Assembly (NCBI GenBank): GCA_003151655.1
Contig: PLYB01000108.1
Coordinates: 1 to 19,132 of the forward strand
DNA length: 19,132 bases
Source: Gallionellaceae bacterium
GTDB taxonomy: Bacteria > Pseudomonadota > Gammaproteobacteria > Burkholderiales > Gallionellaceae
Direction: 5' to 3'
Positions 1 to 8,098 of this stretch are shown here, in pieces (within the stretch, counting starts at the first letter, position 1; the number at the start of each line of letters is the position of its first letter). The translations under genes were made by a program, and so were the position numbers. The notes under the pieces are model-generated. The model did not search any database. It saw only the letters and a list, made by a program, of their open reading frames with translations, and was not told the origin of the DNA.

Positions 1-1048
1 CTTCGGTGGGCGACTGATACGGGCCGACTTCTTCCACGCCTTGTTTGTATAGGGCGCGACGGCCCTGGTGCATGCGCAGGCAGATGATGTCGTCTTCCAC
101 GGCGGTCTCGCGGTAAGCTTTTTTCTCCGCCTCGACATATTCGCGTTCGAACAACACGATGTCTTCTGGATAATAGAACTCAACAATGTTGGTGCAGGCA
201 TCCGTGCCGCGCGGAACGATGGTGCTGACCACCAGTGTATTGGGATACCACTCGACCATGATGTTCGGATAGTAGGTTAGCCAGATCGCGCCGTATTTCG
301 GTATCTGCCCGTTGTTGTAGCGCAGCACTTGCTTGGCCCATTGCTCGTAGACGGCGCTGCCGGGTTTGCGCAGTTGGTCGTTGATGCCGACGGTTTGCAC
401 GCTGTATTGTTCGCCGAAATCCCAGGCCAAATCATTGCAATTGACGAACTGCCCCAAGCCGGGATGGAACGGCACGACGTGATAATCCTCCTGGTAGACT
501 TCGATGAAGGTCTTCCAGTTGAAATTGTATTCGTCCACTTCCACGCGATCGAGCATGTAGCCGGAAAAATCGATTTCTTTGAACGCGGGCACGGTAGCCA
601 AGTCTTTGGCGATGTCGCGTTGCCCGGCAAACAGCAAGCCGTTCCAGCTTTGCAGCGGAGTCTTGTTCAGATGCAGGCAGGGATTATTGGGGAATAGCGG
701 CGCACCGAGCAGCTCGCCATCGGTCTTGTAGGTCCAGCGATGCAACGGACATACGATGTTTTTCGCATTGCCGCGCCCTTCCAGCATGGTGGCCTGACGG
801 TGGCGGCAGATATTGGAAAGCAACTCAACGCCGTTGGCGTTGCGCACCAGCATCTTGGCGCTGTCCATCCATTCGACCACGTGATAGTCGCCCAAATTAG
901 GCACCATCAATTCATGACCGACGTATTTCGGCCCGACATCAAACAGCACGCGCTGCTCAATATCCAATACTTGCGGATCAAAATACCAGCGCAACGGCGG
1001 TTGCGCCGAGACTGGAGTGAATTGCTTAAATTTGCCGATTTCGGACAT
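1..1048 (-). CDS. Rieske-type aromatic ring-hydroxylating oxygenase alpha subunit (3' end outside window)
   Basis: Reading leftward from the ATG at 1048, an uninterrupted frame runs off the window edge (349 codons seen). The N-terminal half holds a Rieske [2Fe-2S] motif, C81-R-H83 followed by C100-P-L-H103-R-W. Further on, the stretch NWKTFIEVYQEDYHVVPFH matches the mononuclear non-heme iron region (Asp, Tyr-His and a second His) of the ring-hydroxylating oxygenase alpha subunit family. Such proteins use electrons from a reductase to insert oxygen into a substrate. No beta subunit, ferredoxin or reductase gene is beside it, so it is an orphan and the substrate cannot be named. The Shine-Dalgarno is poor (GGGA about 11 nt upstream). 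In related betaproteobacteria I recall a Rieske gene near xseB-ispA-dxs; here about 10.4 kb of accessory DNA lies between them. The family call is firm; the substrate is unknown. Confidence 0.9.
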   Translation of the reverse strand, partial: MSEIGKFKQFTPVSAQPPLRWYFDPQVLDIEQRVLFDVGPKYVGHELMVPNLGDYHVVEWMDSAKMLVRNANGVELLSNICRHRQATMLEGRGNAKNIVCPLHRWTYKTDGELLGAPLFPNNPCLHLNKTPLQSWNGLLFAGQRDIAKDLATVPAFKEIDFSGYMLDRVEVDEYNFNWKTFIEVYQEDYHVVPFHPGLGQFVNCNDLAWDFGEQYSVQTVGINDQLRKPGSAVYEQWAKQVLRYNNGQIPKYGAIWLTYYPNIMVEWYPNTLVVSTIVPRGTDACTNIVEFYYPEDIVLFEREYVEAEKKAYRETAVEDDIICLRMHQGRRALYKQGVEEVGPYQSPTE

Positions 1049-1159
1049 ACCTACAACATCCCTGATATTAGTGAATATGGTACGAGAAAGCGGCAGATTG
1101 TGCTCGAATTATTTTTGCTGGGCAATAAAAACCTGAATGCGGGCTGCTTGCCAGAAAAT

Positions 1160-3931
1160 TTAACTATTACCGAATCCTTTTCGTTCATCAACCAGTTCCT
1201 GAAATAGATTAAAAGCTTGATCTAGACAAGAGCTGTGCGAAAGTGGAGCGACGACCTTTGCCCACAATAGGTCAGAAGGGCGCTGAAGTATGCCCGCAAA
1301 ATTGTGCGCAGGTTCGGTAAGCACGTTGGCGAGTAGAGTCACCTCGATATTCTCGGGGATTGCTGAAAAATCGGGAAAGCGAACATGTTTAATCGCGTTG
1401 ATTTCCAGTTTTCTCATGCCCTCTTGATCTGTGCTAACTAACTCAAGCTGGATTTGTCCAAATACCGATAGCATCCATGATGCAAAAAGTTTTCTTTCTC
1501 GCTCTGTCGGAAATTTCACCATGAGAACATTCGTTGAAAGTAGTATTTGCTCATAACCAATACTTAGGCTGCTGTAGGGCAGGCTACCTTCTCGTATTCC
1601 CAGAACTTTGTTGGAATCGAGAGGGCTGGAGTCTGGACTGCTACCAGTAGAGAATATTGGGCTGGGCTTCCATAAAAATGGTTCATGGTCGAGTGTAACT
1701 GTTTCAGTTGCCTCTAATAAACAAACCTCCCCCTTAGTTCGGGAGGCGCGCTGAATTAGCACCCATCCAGTTCCGAAGTCTTTTTGGCTTGACTTGAGAT
1801 TTTTTTGAACTATGTCCGGTGTTTTCTTTGCTTTGGCTTGGCTGCCTGTGCGAGGTTGGTAAACACGCAAGTACTCAGTGATGATTTTTTGCAATGTCGC
1901 ATTGTCAGCGGTGTCATCCTCGTATGCTGATGGGGGCGGCATGAAGGAGGTCTCTGGAGCATTGGCTGGCGTCAAGAGCCTAGGCATGTTCTCTGTAGTG
2001 TTAAGAACGGGGCGTAACCATGATTGCGGAATGAGTGCCACTACACTTTCGTGTTGCGGGTTAGTCTTTGAAAACACAGTAAGCGCTGTATTGCCACTAC
2101 CACCAAGAACACCCCTGCGGACGTTGGATCCAAGGCTTCTTATCATTGAGTTTTGAGCCATATGCGTTTGGATAAAAGCAGTTGCTCTTACGCCAGCTCC
2201 AAGTACTCTTCGCCAACCCTCAGGAGCACTTTTGTAGAGGTCACTGCGCAATACTTCTCTAACCACCACCCCATGAGTTGGCTGATTACTACCTGCCCGA
2301 AGGTTAGCCAAGAGTTCGCCTAAATCAATGTCTCCAACATTGGTCTGCACCTCAACCACTTTGATGTGTTGGTCTGGCGGCAGACTTTCTTTCTTTCCAA
2401 CGAGTAGCACTGTTTGCTTTATCACGCTTTCGAATAGGCCATGTCGAGGGTAGATGACAACGTGAGTCAAAGCGAAGTTTTTGGTTAAGAACCTTCTCAG
2501 TGCAACGACTTCATCCGACAACCTTGTTAAATGCTGGGCTGGGAATACCGTGGCAATAACCGTTTTGTTTGGCACCAGATGCCAAACCAATTCCAGGAAT
2601 AAGATTTCTAACGCAGCTTGCCCTATATTCAACAGGGCATCCGAGCCAGATATCGCCCTAATCCTGTTTGTGAATAGGCCTTTGATGCCGACCGCCTGAA
2701 CACCCGAAAGATAGGGGGGGTTCATCACGACCAGTCGTACATTTTTCAAGAAACTAGAGGTGATGGATTCGATTCCAGAGATAGTCACGGTGGGTGCATT
2801 TGTGGGAGAAAGAACCGCCCCGAAAGCTAAGCCTAATCGCAAGCTAAGAGCTTCTGCAAACAACCTTTCTTTTTCGTTAGCCTTAACTTGAGAAGGCCCC
2901 AAAGAAGGGAATGCTGTTAGAGGTAACGCTGTTAAAAGCCGTCCACTTCCGCTGGCTGGATCAAAGGCTTCTTCATTTTGCAGCAGCTCTCTTCCTAGAG
3001 CATCTTTCGCAACTACTGCCAGTAGTTGCGCTAGTTCAGTGTCTGTTTCTACAATGCCAGGGGCGCTGGGCGTTGAAAGCAGCTCATTTACAAGCTCCGC
3101 AATGTCATCGCCTCTACCGAGAGCCTTGCCCGCTTCAAAAGCTTCTTTGATTACTGTATTGGCAAATGCGACAGCGTCATTTGGGTTGGTTTCTGGGGCA
3201 CTAAAGATATGTGAGAAATCAATGCTATTGCCAAGCTGGAGAAGGCGATTCGGGGTGGTTTTATATATGGAGGCAGATTTCCAGCTACTCGTCTGTGTCC
3301 GCAACTGGGCTATCTGGGTAGCCGCTCCTCGAATGTATTCAAAACAGACTGGTATAAAAAGCTTATGCCAGCCATCTGGATCATAGGTCTTCGTTTCAAG
3401 ATTTGCCTGAAACTCAGTAAGGCCTCCTGTTACATATGTAAAAGCGACAACTTCTCTAACGGTGTCTAGGATTTCTTCAATGGTGGCCTTCAACTGGTCG
3501 TAAAAGACCCCTTTGGGCGTAGACTCCAGATATCCACTGATTGGATTGGACAGGACGAGGCGCTGTGCCGATGTGCGAGGTTTAGCCGCATCGTATCGAA
3601 ATAGTTCGACCAACTCCAAGTTGGTTGCGCAGTAATATTGGGATTCACGTCCTGCACCAAGATTCTGCCAATAATCTCGCGCCTGCCTACGTCCGCCCCC
3701 CCTTACACTGCTCTGTGAGCGTTTGATTTCAATCGGCAACAGAACCTTATTCGTACTGTTGTTGAACAGTACTAGGTCAATTGGACCTGTGGGAGAAGGG
3801 TATTGGGCTTTGACTGATATTTGACCCGCAAGCCCTTTGGAGAGAATCGCTTCTTCGGCAGCAGCTTTAAATACGGGATGGAAGTGATTGTTTTCTGGGT
3901 CAGTGAGCTTAGGAAGATTAGGTCTCGACAT
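1160..3931 (-). CDS. Nuclease-methyltransferase fusion, type IIG/IIL-like restriction-modification protein
   Basis: This 923-residue protein has three visible parts. Residues 1-115 contain a PD-(D/E)xK nuclease signature: E26/E27 in the first helix, D52 in GPID, then E68-I-K70. Residues 323-330 read FDPASGSG, the AdoMet-binding motif I, and 404-407 are NPPY, the catalytic motif IV of gamma-type N6-adenine methyltransferases. Residues about 580-860 follow the catalytic core and are the likely target-recognition region. Order and length resemble type IIL enzymes such as MmeI (nuclease, helical linker, methylase, recognition domain, just over 900 residues). No helicase or ATP-binding motif is visible, so ATP-driven type I or III cleavage is unlikely. 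Its start overlaps the end of the upstream adenine methyltransferase gene by 14 bp, and it is the last gene of the operon. Base composition is visibly lower in G+C than dxs, suggesting transfer. Cleavage activity and specificity are inferred. Confidence 0.85.
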   Translation of the reverse strand: MSRPNLPKLTDPENNHFHPVFKAAAEEAILSKGLAGQISVKAQYPSPTGPIDLVLFNNSTNKVLLPIEIKRSQSSVRGGGRRQARDYWQNLGAGRESQYYCATNLELVELFRYDAAKPRTSAQRLVLSNPISGYLESTPKGVFYDQLKATIEEILDTVREVVAFTYVTGGLTEFQANLETKTYDPDGWHKLFIPVCFEYIRGAATQIAQLRTQTSSWKSASIYKTTPNRLLQLGNSIDFSHIFSAPETNPNDAVAFANTVIKEAFEAGKALGRGDDIAELVNELLSTPSAPGIVETDTELAQLLAVVAKDALGRELLQNEEAFDPASGSGRLLTALPLTAFPSLGPSQVKANEKERLFAEALSLRLGLAFGAVLSPTNAPTVTISGIESITSSFLKNVRLVVMNPPYLSGVQAVGIKGLFTNRIRAISGSDALLNIGQAALEILFLELVWHLVPNKTVIATVFPAQHLTRLSDEVVALRRFLTKNFALTHVVIYPRHGLFESVIKQTVLLVGKKESLPPDQHIKVVEVQTNVGDIDLGELLANLRAGSNQPTHGVVVREVLRSDLYKSAPEGWRRVLGAGVRATAFIQTHMAQNSMIRSLGSNVRRGVLGGSGNTALTVFSKTNPQHESVVALIPQSWLRPVLNTTENMPRLLTPANAPETSFMPPPSAYEDDTADNATLQKIITEYLRVYQPRTGSQAKAKKTPDIVQKNLKSSQKDFGTGWVLIQRASRTKGEVCLLEATETVTLDHEPFLWKPSPIFSTGSSPDSSPLDSNKVLGIREGSLPYSSLSIGYEQILLSTNVLMVKFPTERERKLFASWMLSVFGQIQLELVSTDQEGMRKLEINAIKHVRFPDFSAIPENIEVTLLANVLTEPAHNFAGILQRPSDLLWAKVVAPLSHSSCLDQAFNLFQELVDERKGFGNS

Positions 3932-5270
3932 TGAATAGTCCTTTTACTTTCTGGTTCGCGGCTGCCCTTACAGTACAGTAGTCGGCTCCACAGCTGATAA
4001 GGGTCATTGCCACTTTATGCAGGGAACTGATTTTTCTTTTTGGCAGGGTTCTCCAGTCGGGAACCTGCACTTGTCTGTATTCATATAGCTGGAGTTTTTT
4101 TAGTCCGCTTCCCTGGTTACGTGCGGCTTTTACAAGTCTGTTTAAGTATTCATCACTATTTAGCAACAGCCAAGCTACCTCGGCAGGGAAGCCGGAGGTT
4201 GTTGACGATACGAGAAAGTTATCCGAAATGGCAACGTCATTTTTGTTCCAGAGATGGCGAGGGGCGTTCCTAATGTAGTAATTAAAGGCTATCTGACCCC
4301 TGACGGAGGTTACGGCTACTTGCGGTAACTTGATTCCGATTTTATTTGCCCTTGTTTTAAGCCATTCGGCAATAGCAGAGCGTTTTCTGGTCAGTGACTC
4401 TGCGAGGTAAGCCCTTTCATCTGGCTCTACAATGAGTCCCTCAAGCTTGCTTTGTTTCATGAAAAACGGAACAGCATGCTCGAAATATGGCTCACCCTCT
4501 ATCGCAAGATAGCCTTTCCTTATTGGAAGTGCTGTGCCTCTTCTTGTTTTTAACAGCGTGTCTAATGGAACAAAGCCAGGTTCAGGCTTTGGCACGATTT
4601 CGGCTGATTTGGGAAGCACTACTGCATGCTTGCGGTATAGTAAAACTTGGGCATCCACCAATATCCCATCAAAAGGGGTTTGTACTGGTGTGCTCGACAA
4701 CAGCTCCGCATGCCGAGCAAGTATTGTCAGGGTTTTTTTTCCATACCCAGATTGTGTAATCGCATCGTAAACGATGGCGCACAGAATGCCGCCTGTATTT
4801 AAATCAACAATTCCCTTGAGCAAAAAGAGGGCAAATAAATTCGCTCTTCTATCAATATCATCATCCAATACTTGCTTCAGGTACTTGTGATATGCATTCT
4901 TGGCATCAAGTGGAATTGCTTCTTGGCGAATGTACGGAGGGTTCATGATGACTAAGTCAAATGAACCGGTGAGAGTTGTATCTGCCAGATAGTCTTTTAG
5001 CTTGGTAGTGCCTGAAAAGCCAAGCTTCTTATTTTGTATGGAGGTGAGTTTTTTCATACGCTCATCAACATCGTAGCAATGTAGTTCAAGGTCTCGCGCG
5101 CCAGCTGCGTGCAAAGCAAGTGAGAATGTGGCGGGGCCACAGGCGGGATCAAGAACCTTCAGGATACGATTGTTTGCCGCTAGGGCATCACTTACCATTT
5201 CTTTAGCGACATCAGCGGGAGTCCAGATTTGACCTAGTTCAGCCTTCGGTGAGAGATATTGTTTGGTCAT
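3918..5270 (-). CDS. N6-adenine DNA methyltransferase
   Basis: The 450-residue product begins with a motif X-like segment (QIWTPADVAKEM, residues 14-25). AdoMet-binding motif I follows, DPACGPAT at 41-48, then the catalytic motif IV NPPY at 110-113, preceded by FDLVIM. This order (X, I, IV) is that of gamma-class adenine methyltransferases of the TaqI/Eco57I type, and the remaining roughly 250 residues would carry target recognition. Its ATG overlaps the stop of the upstream cytosine methyltransferase gene (ATGA, 4 bp), and its 3' end overlaps the fusion gene by 14 bp, so the three are almost certainly translated from one mRNA. It probably protects host DNA from the nuclease encoded next. The adenine chemistry is well supported by NPPY; the target sequence cannot be read from the protein. 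Confidence 0.9.
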   Translation of the reverse strand: MTKQYLSPKAELGQIWTPADVAKEMVSDALAANNRILKVLDPACGPATFSLALHAAGARDLELHCYDVDERMKKLTSIQNKKLGFSGTTKLKDYLADTTLTGSFDLVIMNPPYIRQEAIPLDAKNAYHKYLKQVLDDDIDRRANLFALFLLKGIVDLNTGGILCAIVYDAITQSGYGKKTLTILARHAELLSSTPVQTPFDGILVDAQVLLYRKHAVVLPKSAEIVPKPEPGFVPLDTLLKTRRGTALPIRKGYLAIEGEPYFEHAVPFFMKQSKLEGLIVEPDERAYLAESLTRKRSAIAEWLKTRANKIGIKLPQVAVTSVRGQIAFNYYIRNAPRHLWNKNDVAISDNFLVSSTTSGFPAEVAWLLLNSDEYLNRLVKAARNQGSGLKKLQLYEYRQVQVPDWRTLPKRKISSLHKVAMTLISCGADYCTVRAAANQKVKGLFNVET

Positions 5271-6388
5271 TCAAACAACCTTTTTAATGACTCGGCTACA
5301 GCTCTGGCCATTAATGGGGGAACCGCATTGCCTATTTGCTGATGAAGGCTTCGTTGGTTGCTATAAAACGGCGTGAAGTGGTCTGGAAAGGATTGAAGTC
5401 TCATTGCCTCCCTAACAGTAATCAATCTTTCTTCACGGTGATGGTAGTTCGCACCGACATTAGGGCGGTTGAAGTAGGTGTTAATGGTATAGGCTGGTCT
5501 GTCCTGATGTAGCCGTCCGTATGTCGTGGTGCGCCCCCCTGATGCCTTAAAAGACATGATTCGCTTGGTTGCAACCGAGTCGGGAATGTTTGAGTAGTTA
5601 CCCCCTTGTGGAATATGGCGAACAAACTCCTGGTCAAGTGCTGACATAGTTGGCATAGTTTGAAGCGTTACTTCATTAGCTCCCGATTTTCGCATCAGGC
5701 GAGAATAGGCTGAATGGGGCTCACAAGAGTAGGCTGCAGAAGCTACGCTTCTCTTGCTTAGTGGGGAAGGTAAGTCGTCCAAGGCCTCAGCCACGGATAC
5801 CGGTTTTTTGAGGGTGGGTTCTCCTAGCAATTGGGAAAAATCTTGAGCGTTGATGAGTTCAAAAGACTTCCCTTGAATTTTGTGTCCCACGATTAGCACC
5901 CGCTGCCGCTTCTGGGGCACAAAGAAATCGGTTGCGACTAACTTGAGAATAGATACTTCGTAACCCATCTTTTCAAACTGCTCTGCAAGATGAAGGGGTA
6001 GTCGCTTACCGTCAATCATAGATGCCAATAGCCCAGGAACATTTTCCATCACAAAGGCTTGTGGCTGCACTCTTTCAATTGCGTTCTGATAGGCAAAAAC
6101 AAGTTTGCCCCGGGGGTCGGCATCCAAGCGCTTCCCAACTAGCGAGAACGATTGACAGGGGGGGCCTCCGACCAGAACATCCGCACTCGGAACTTCATGG
6201 ATGACATTCCATATGTCATTAACAACGACATCGTGTCCGATAAGGTCTGTATATGACTTGGCGGCATCAGCACTGAATTCATTAGCCCAAACCATATTGA
6301 AGCCAGCTTGCTGGAAGCCATAGTCCAAGCCGCCGCAGCCAACGAAAAGGCCTGCTACTGAAAGCGGACTGTTTCTCTTCTTTGTCAT
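5267..6388 (-). CDS. C5-cytosine DNA methyltransferase
   Basis: From the ATG at 6388 the protein has 373 residues with the ordered m5C methyltransferase motifs. Motif I is GLFVGCGGLDYGF near the N terminus and motif IV is GGPPCQSFS with catalytic C78. Motif VI is ENVPGLL, motif VIII is QKRQRVLIVG, the RPAYTIN segment precedes motif X, and QIGNAVPP is motif X near the C terminus. The variable region between VIII and IX should contain the target-recognition domain. I chose ATG at 6388 because AAGGA lies 4-5 nt upstream; an in-frame TTG at 6415 would add nine residues but has no comparable ribosome site. The gene opens the three-gene R-M operon and overlaps the adenine methyltransferase start by 4 bp. 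A cytosine enzyme beside an adenine enzyme suggests that the two strands of an asymmetric site are modified differently, which is inference. Confidence 0.94.
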   Translation of the reverse strand: MTKKRNSPLSVAGLFVGCGGLDYGFQQAGFNMVWANEFSADAAKSYTDLIGHDVVVNDIWNVIHEVPSADVLVGGPPCQSFSLVGKRLDADPRGKLVFAYQNAIERVQPQAFVMENVPGLLASMIDGKRLPLHLAEQFEKMGYEVSILKLVATDFFVPQKRQRVLIVGHKIQGKSFELINAQDFSQLLGEPTLKKPVSVAEALDDLPSPLSKRSVASAAYSCEPHSAYSRLMRKSGANEVTLQTMPTMSALDQEFVRHIPQGGNYSNIPDSVATKRIMSFKASGGRTTTYGRLHQDRPAYTINTYFNRPNVGANYHHREERLITVREAMRLQSFPDHFTPFYSNQRSLHQQIGNAVPPLMARAVAESLKRLFE

Positions 6389-6418
6389 GTCTTCCTTAGT
6401 GCATGTTAGATGCAATTA

Positions 6419-6447
6419 AGCTCACTAGCTCAAAAGCGAAATGTCAA
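6419..6447 (-). promoter_or_regulatory. Candidate promoter of the R-M operon
   Basis: On the minus strand a perfect TTGACA (6442-6447) is followed after 17 nt by TGAGCT (6419-6424), a poor -10 box. If used, transcription would start near 6412, inside the alternative TTG-initiated extension and upstream of the ATG at 6388, which agrees with the ATG start. Only the -35 hexamer is convincing. Confidence 0.3.
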
Positions 6448-6517
6448 AAGATGCGGGTCGTTTGAATTGCGACACCGCTGTAAAAAAGTTGGTAAAAATT
6501 GTTAAACTGTTCAAGAA

Positions 6518-6838
6518 TCAATCCAAAATACGCCAAACTCCACAACGACGAATTTCTTTATACATCGCATCGGGAGCAAGGTCGGCACCATTTGGCCATG
6601 TAACCGCTCCGCAGTCGAGGTAGGCTTTTGCGAAGAATGCGGGGTCTCGCAGTGCCTCGAATACGCCTGCATCTGCCCCATTTACCAGAACGGAAACATC
6701 AACGTTGCCGCTAGTTCCATCGTTAAAGGTGACCGCCAGTCGCCATTCAGGAAGCACGCTGAGCGCTTGCAAACGCCATGGGGCGGCGGGAGTTACTCCA
6801 GCGGTTTGATGGGTTTCGGTAATTGTTTCGCTCGACAT
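6518..6838 (-). CDS. DUF2442 family protein
   Basis: This 106-residue protein has the DUF2442 pattern in its second half: L-V-x-F-N-D-G-T, a V-D-V-S-V-L strand, F-x-A-L-R-D-P-A-F-F, and a C-terminal W-P-N-G-A-D-L-A-P-D segment ending in a short tail. The biochemical role is unknown. The start at 6838 has a strong GGAGG about 10 nt upstream on the minus strand and overlaps the end of the DUF4160 gene by 46 bp in another frame, so the two are co-translated. DUF4160 and DUF2442 genes are commonly found as adjacent pairs and have been suspected of toxin-antitoxin-like behaviour; nothing in this sequence proves that. A DNA-binding or antitoxin role would be a guess. Confidence 0.8.
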   Translation of the reverse strand: MSSETITETHQTAGVTPAAPWRLQALSVLPEWRLAVTFNDGTSGNVDVSVLVNGADAGVFEALRDPAFFAKAYLDCGAVTWPNGADLAPDAMYKEIRRCGVWRILD

Positions 6839-7056
6839 AGATTCCAGTCCTCCATTAATTCATCTCTGTGCTCGTTGGCCCATTCCAGCACCATGACCAG
6901 AGCGCGGCGTGGCAACTTACCCTCAATAACAGCCAGTGTTTGGATGTCGATCTGCGCTTCATGCTCTGCGTAGAGAGCATGAAAATGCGGCGGGTTGTGC
7001 TCGCCCCTGATGTACATGTGAATAAGTATTCCGAAGAACTGGCTAATGGTGGGCAT
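6793..7056 (-). CDS. DUF4160 family protein
   Basis: This 87-residue protein shows the DUF4160 hallmark: an N-terminal MPTISQFFGILIHMY, then HNPPHFHALY with two conserved histidines, an acidic I-D-I-Q-T strand, and a C-terminal helix L-E-W-A-N-E-H-R-D-E-L-M-E-D-W. Its function is not established. The ATG at 7056 has only a weak GGA-type ribosome site; a later Met at residue 14 would remove the conserved N terminus, so the longer form is preferred. It leads a two-gene unit with the overlapping DUF2442 gene. It lies between the R-M operon and the PilZ gene, in the lower-G+C block, consistent with acquired DNA. Confidence 0.85.
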   Translation of the reverse strand: MPTISQFFGILIHMYIRGEHNPPHFHALYAEHEAQIDIQTLAVIEGKLPRRALVMVLEWANEHRDELMEDWNLCRAKQLPKPIKPLE

Positions 7057-7121
7057 AGTTCAATTCCATGAAATTAATGCACATCGTAATTATTGCATGA
7101 TCACAGGGGTAAGGGGGCAGG

Positions 7122-7140
7122 CGCACAAAAATTGCTGTAA
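7122..7140. repeat. 19-bp direct repeat, copy 1
   Basis: The sequence cgcacaaaaattgctgtaa occurs here and again, identical and in the same orientation, at 11440-11458 just upstream of xseB. The matches do not extend on either side. A 19-base exact repeat is not expected by chance in a window of this size. This copy sits in the 282-bp gap between the DUF4160 start and the PilZ-gene stop; I see no other supported feature in that gap. Confidence 0.7.
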
Positions 7141-7338
7141 CAGTGGCGATGATTGCGCAGATTCATGAGTTGAGTCGGAGCTTGTTCAGCTACTAGCTGC
7201 CGCCAATCATGTACTGGGGGAGTCAGCAAGATAAACCGGACAGGTCAAATTGTCCAGAAGCAGAAATTAAACCTGGAAGTAACTGACCGGTTGATTGCGG
7301 GGCAAGCGCAACTGTAGATGCCCCATCAGGGTCTATAA

Positions 7339-8091
7339 CTACTTCTTAATTTTGCCATTCGGCGGCAGCTTTTTCCTGCTGGAGTTGATAAACGATACGA
7401 GTTTTTCTTTAAGTGGCGGGGTGACATCAATAAACGCAATTGCTATCTCGGTATTGCGCAGCGGGTCGGTGCAGGATGCGTTAAATGCTAGCCGCTTTAT
7501 TTGTGCCTGAACATGGAATGACGTGCCATTTTCCAGTCGCAGGGTAACGGTGGCCAAGTCATCGATATACCCGCTGCCGGGTTTGACTTGCGAAGTTTTC
7601 ATGCGGCAGCCGAGCATCGAGATATCTGTTAGTTCTGCGCCATATTGATGAAGCGAATCGAAACCAATGTTGATTTCACAAGCCAGTGAGATGCTGGATC
7701 TCACGGCACTACGCTGTTCCTCCAGACCTTTGAGGCGATGCACCACGTTTGCCAACTCGCTGGGTAAAAAAGGCTTATACAGATAATCGGCGGCACTTTT
7801 TTGAATGGCGACCTCGCGCGTGACAGAATGCTCGGCAGAAGACATCAGCACGAAGCGGGGGTGCGCGCTGTTTCGGGCGCTACCCAGAAGATCAAGCGGG
7901 GACAAGCCGGGCATCGCCACAGTGCTGAAGATCCAGTTGATGATGTGTCCGGACTTCAGTACTCGAAATGCATCGTCTACATTTTTTGCTTCGTGAATTT
8001 CATTGCATCCAAAGTCCTGCTGGAGAAGTCTGCGGACGTAATTTCGCGTGGAAATCGAAGAATCAACGATCAGCGCATTTGACTTTAACAT
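7339..8091 (-). CDS. Degenerate receiver domain fused to a PilZ c-di-GMP-binding domain
   Basis: The 250-residue product starts with a CheY-like receiver fold (residues about 5-120): IVD with D10, the MPG turn at 60-62, S84/S85, and YKPF with K106. The position of the phospho-acceptor Asp, three residues before M60-P61, is Thr (T57), and the usual acidic pair has only D10, so ordinary phosphorylation is unlikely. Residues about 125-230 form a PilZ domain: R127-S-A-V-R131 matches RxxxR, and D156-I-S-M-L-G161 matches (D/N)xSxxG, the two c-di-GMP-contacting motifs. The C terminus is basic. The start has GAGGAG 7 nt upstream. About 137 nt upstream of the start is a c-di-GMP-I riboswitch in the same orientation, so both mRNA and protein are predicted to sense the same messenger. 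The output partner is unknown. Confidence 0.88.
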   Translation of the reverse strand: MLKSNALIVDSSISTRNYVRRLLQQDFGCNEIHEAKNVDDAFRVLKSGHIINWIFSTVAMPGLSPLDLLGSARNSAHPRFVLMSSAEHSVTREVAIQKSAADYLYKPFLPSELANVVHRLKGLEEQRSAVRSSISLACEINIGFDSLHQYGAELTDISMLGCRMKTSQVKPGSGYIDDLATVTLRLENGTSFHVQAQIKRLAFNASCTDPLRNTEIAIAFIDVTPPLKEKLVSFINSSRKKLPPNGKIKK

Positions 8092-8098
8092 GATGCTG

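Noticed and set aside
1160..6388. Reading the methylase cluster as a type I (HsdMSR), BREX or DISARM system
   Set aside because: No helicase/ATPase, HsdS-type specificity subunit, or BREX/DISARM marker protein is encoded beside the methylases.
6389..6415. TTG-initiated N-terminal extension of the cytosine methyltransferase
   Set aside because: The ATG at 6388 has AAGGA at good distance; the TTG has no ribosome site and lies at or before the predicted transcript start.
7240..7330. Short inverted repeats (ggaca/tgtcc, gatg/catc) as a terminator of the PilZ gene or a transposon end
   Set aside because: Stems are 4-5 bp without a U-tract, and no transposase remnant is nearby.
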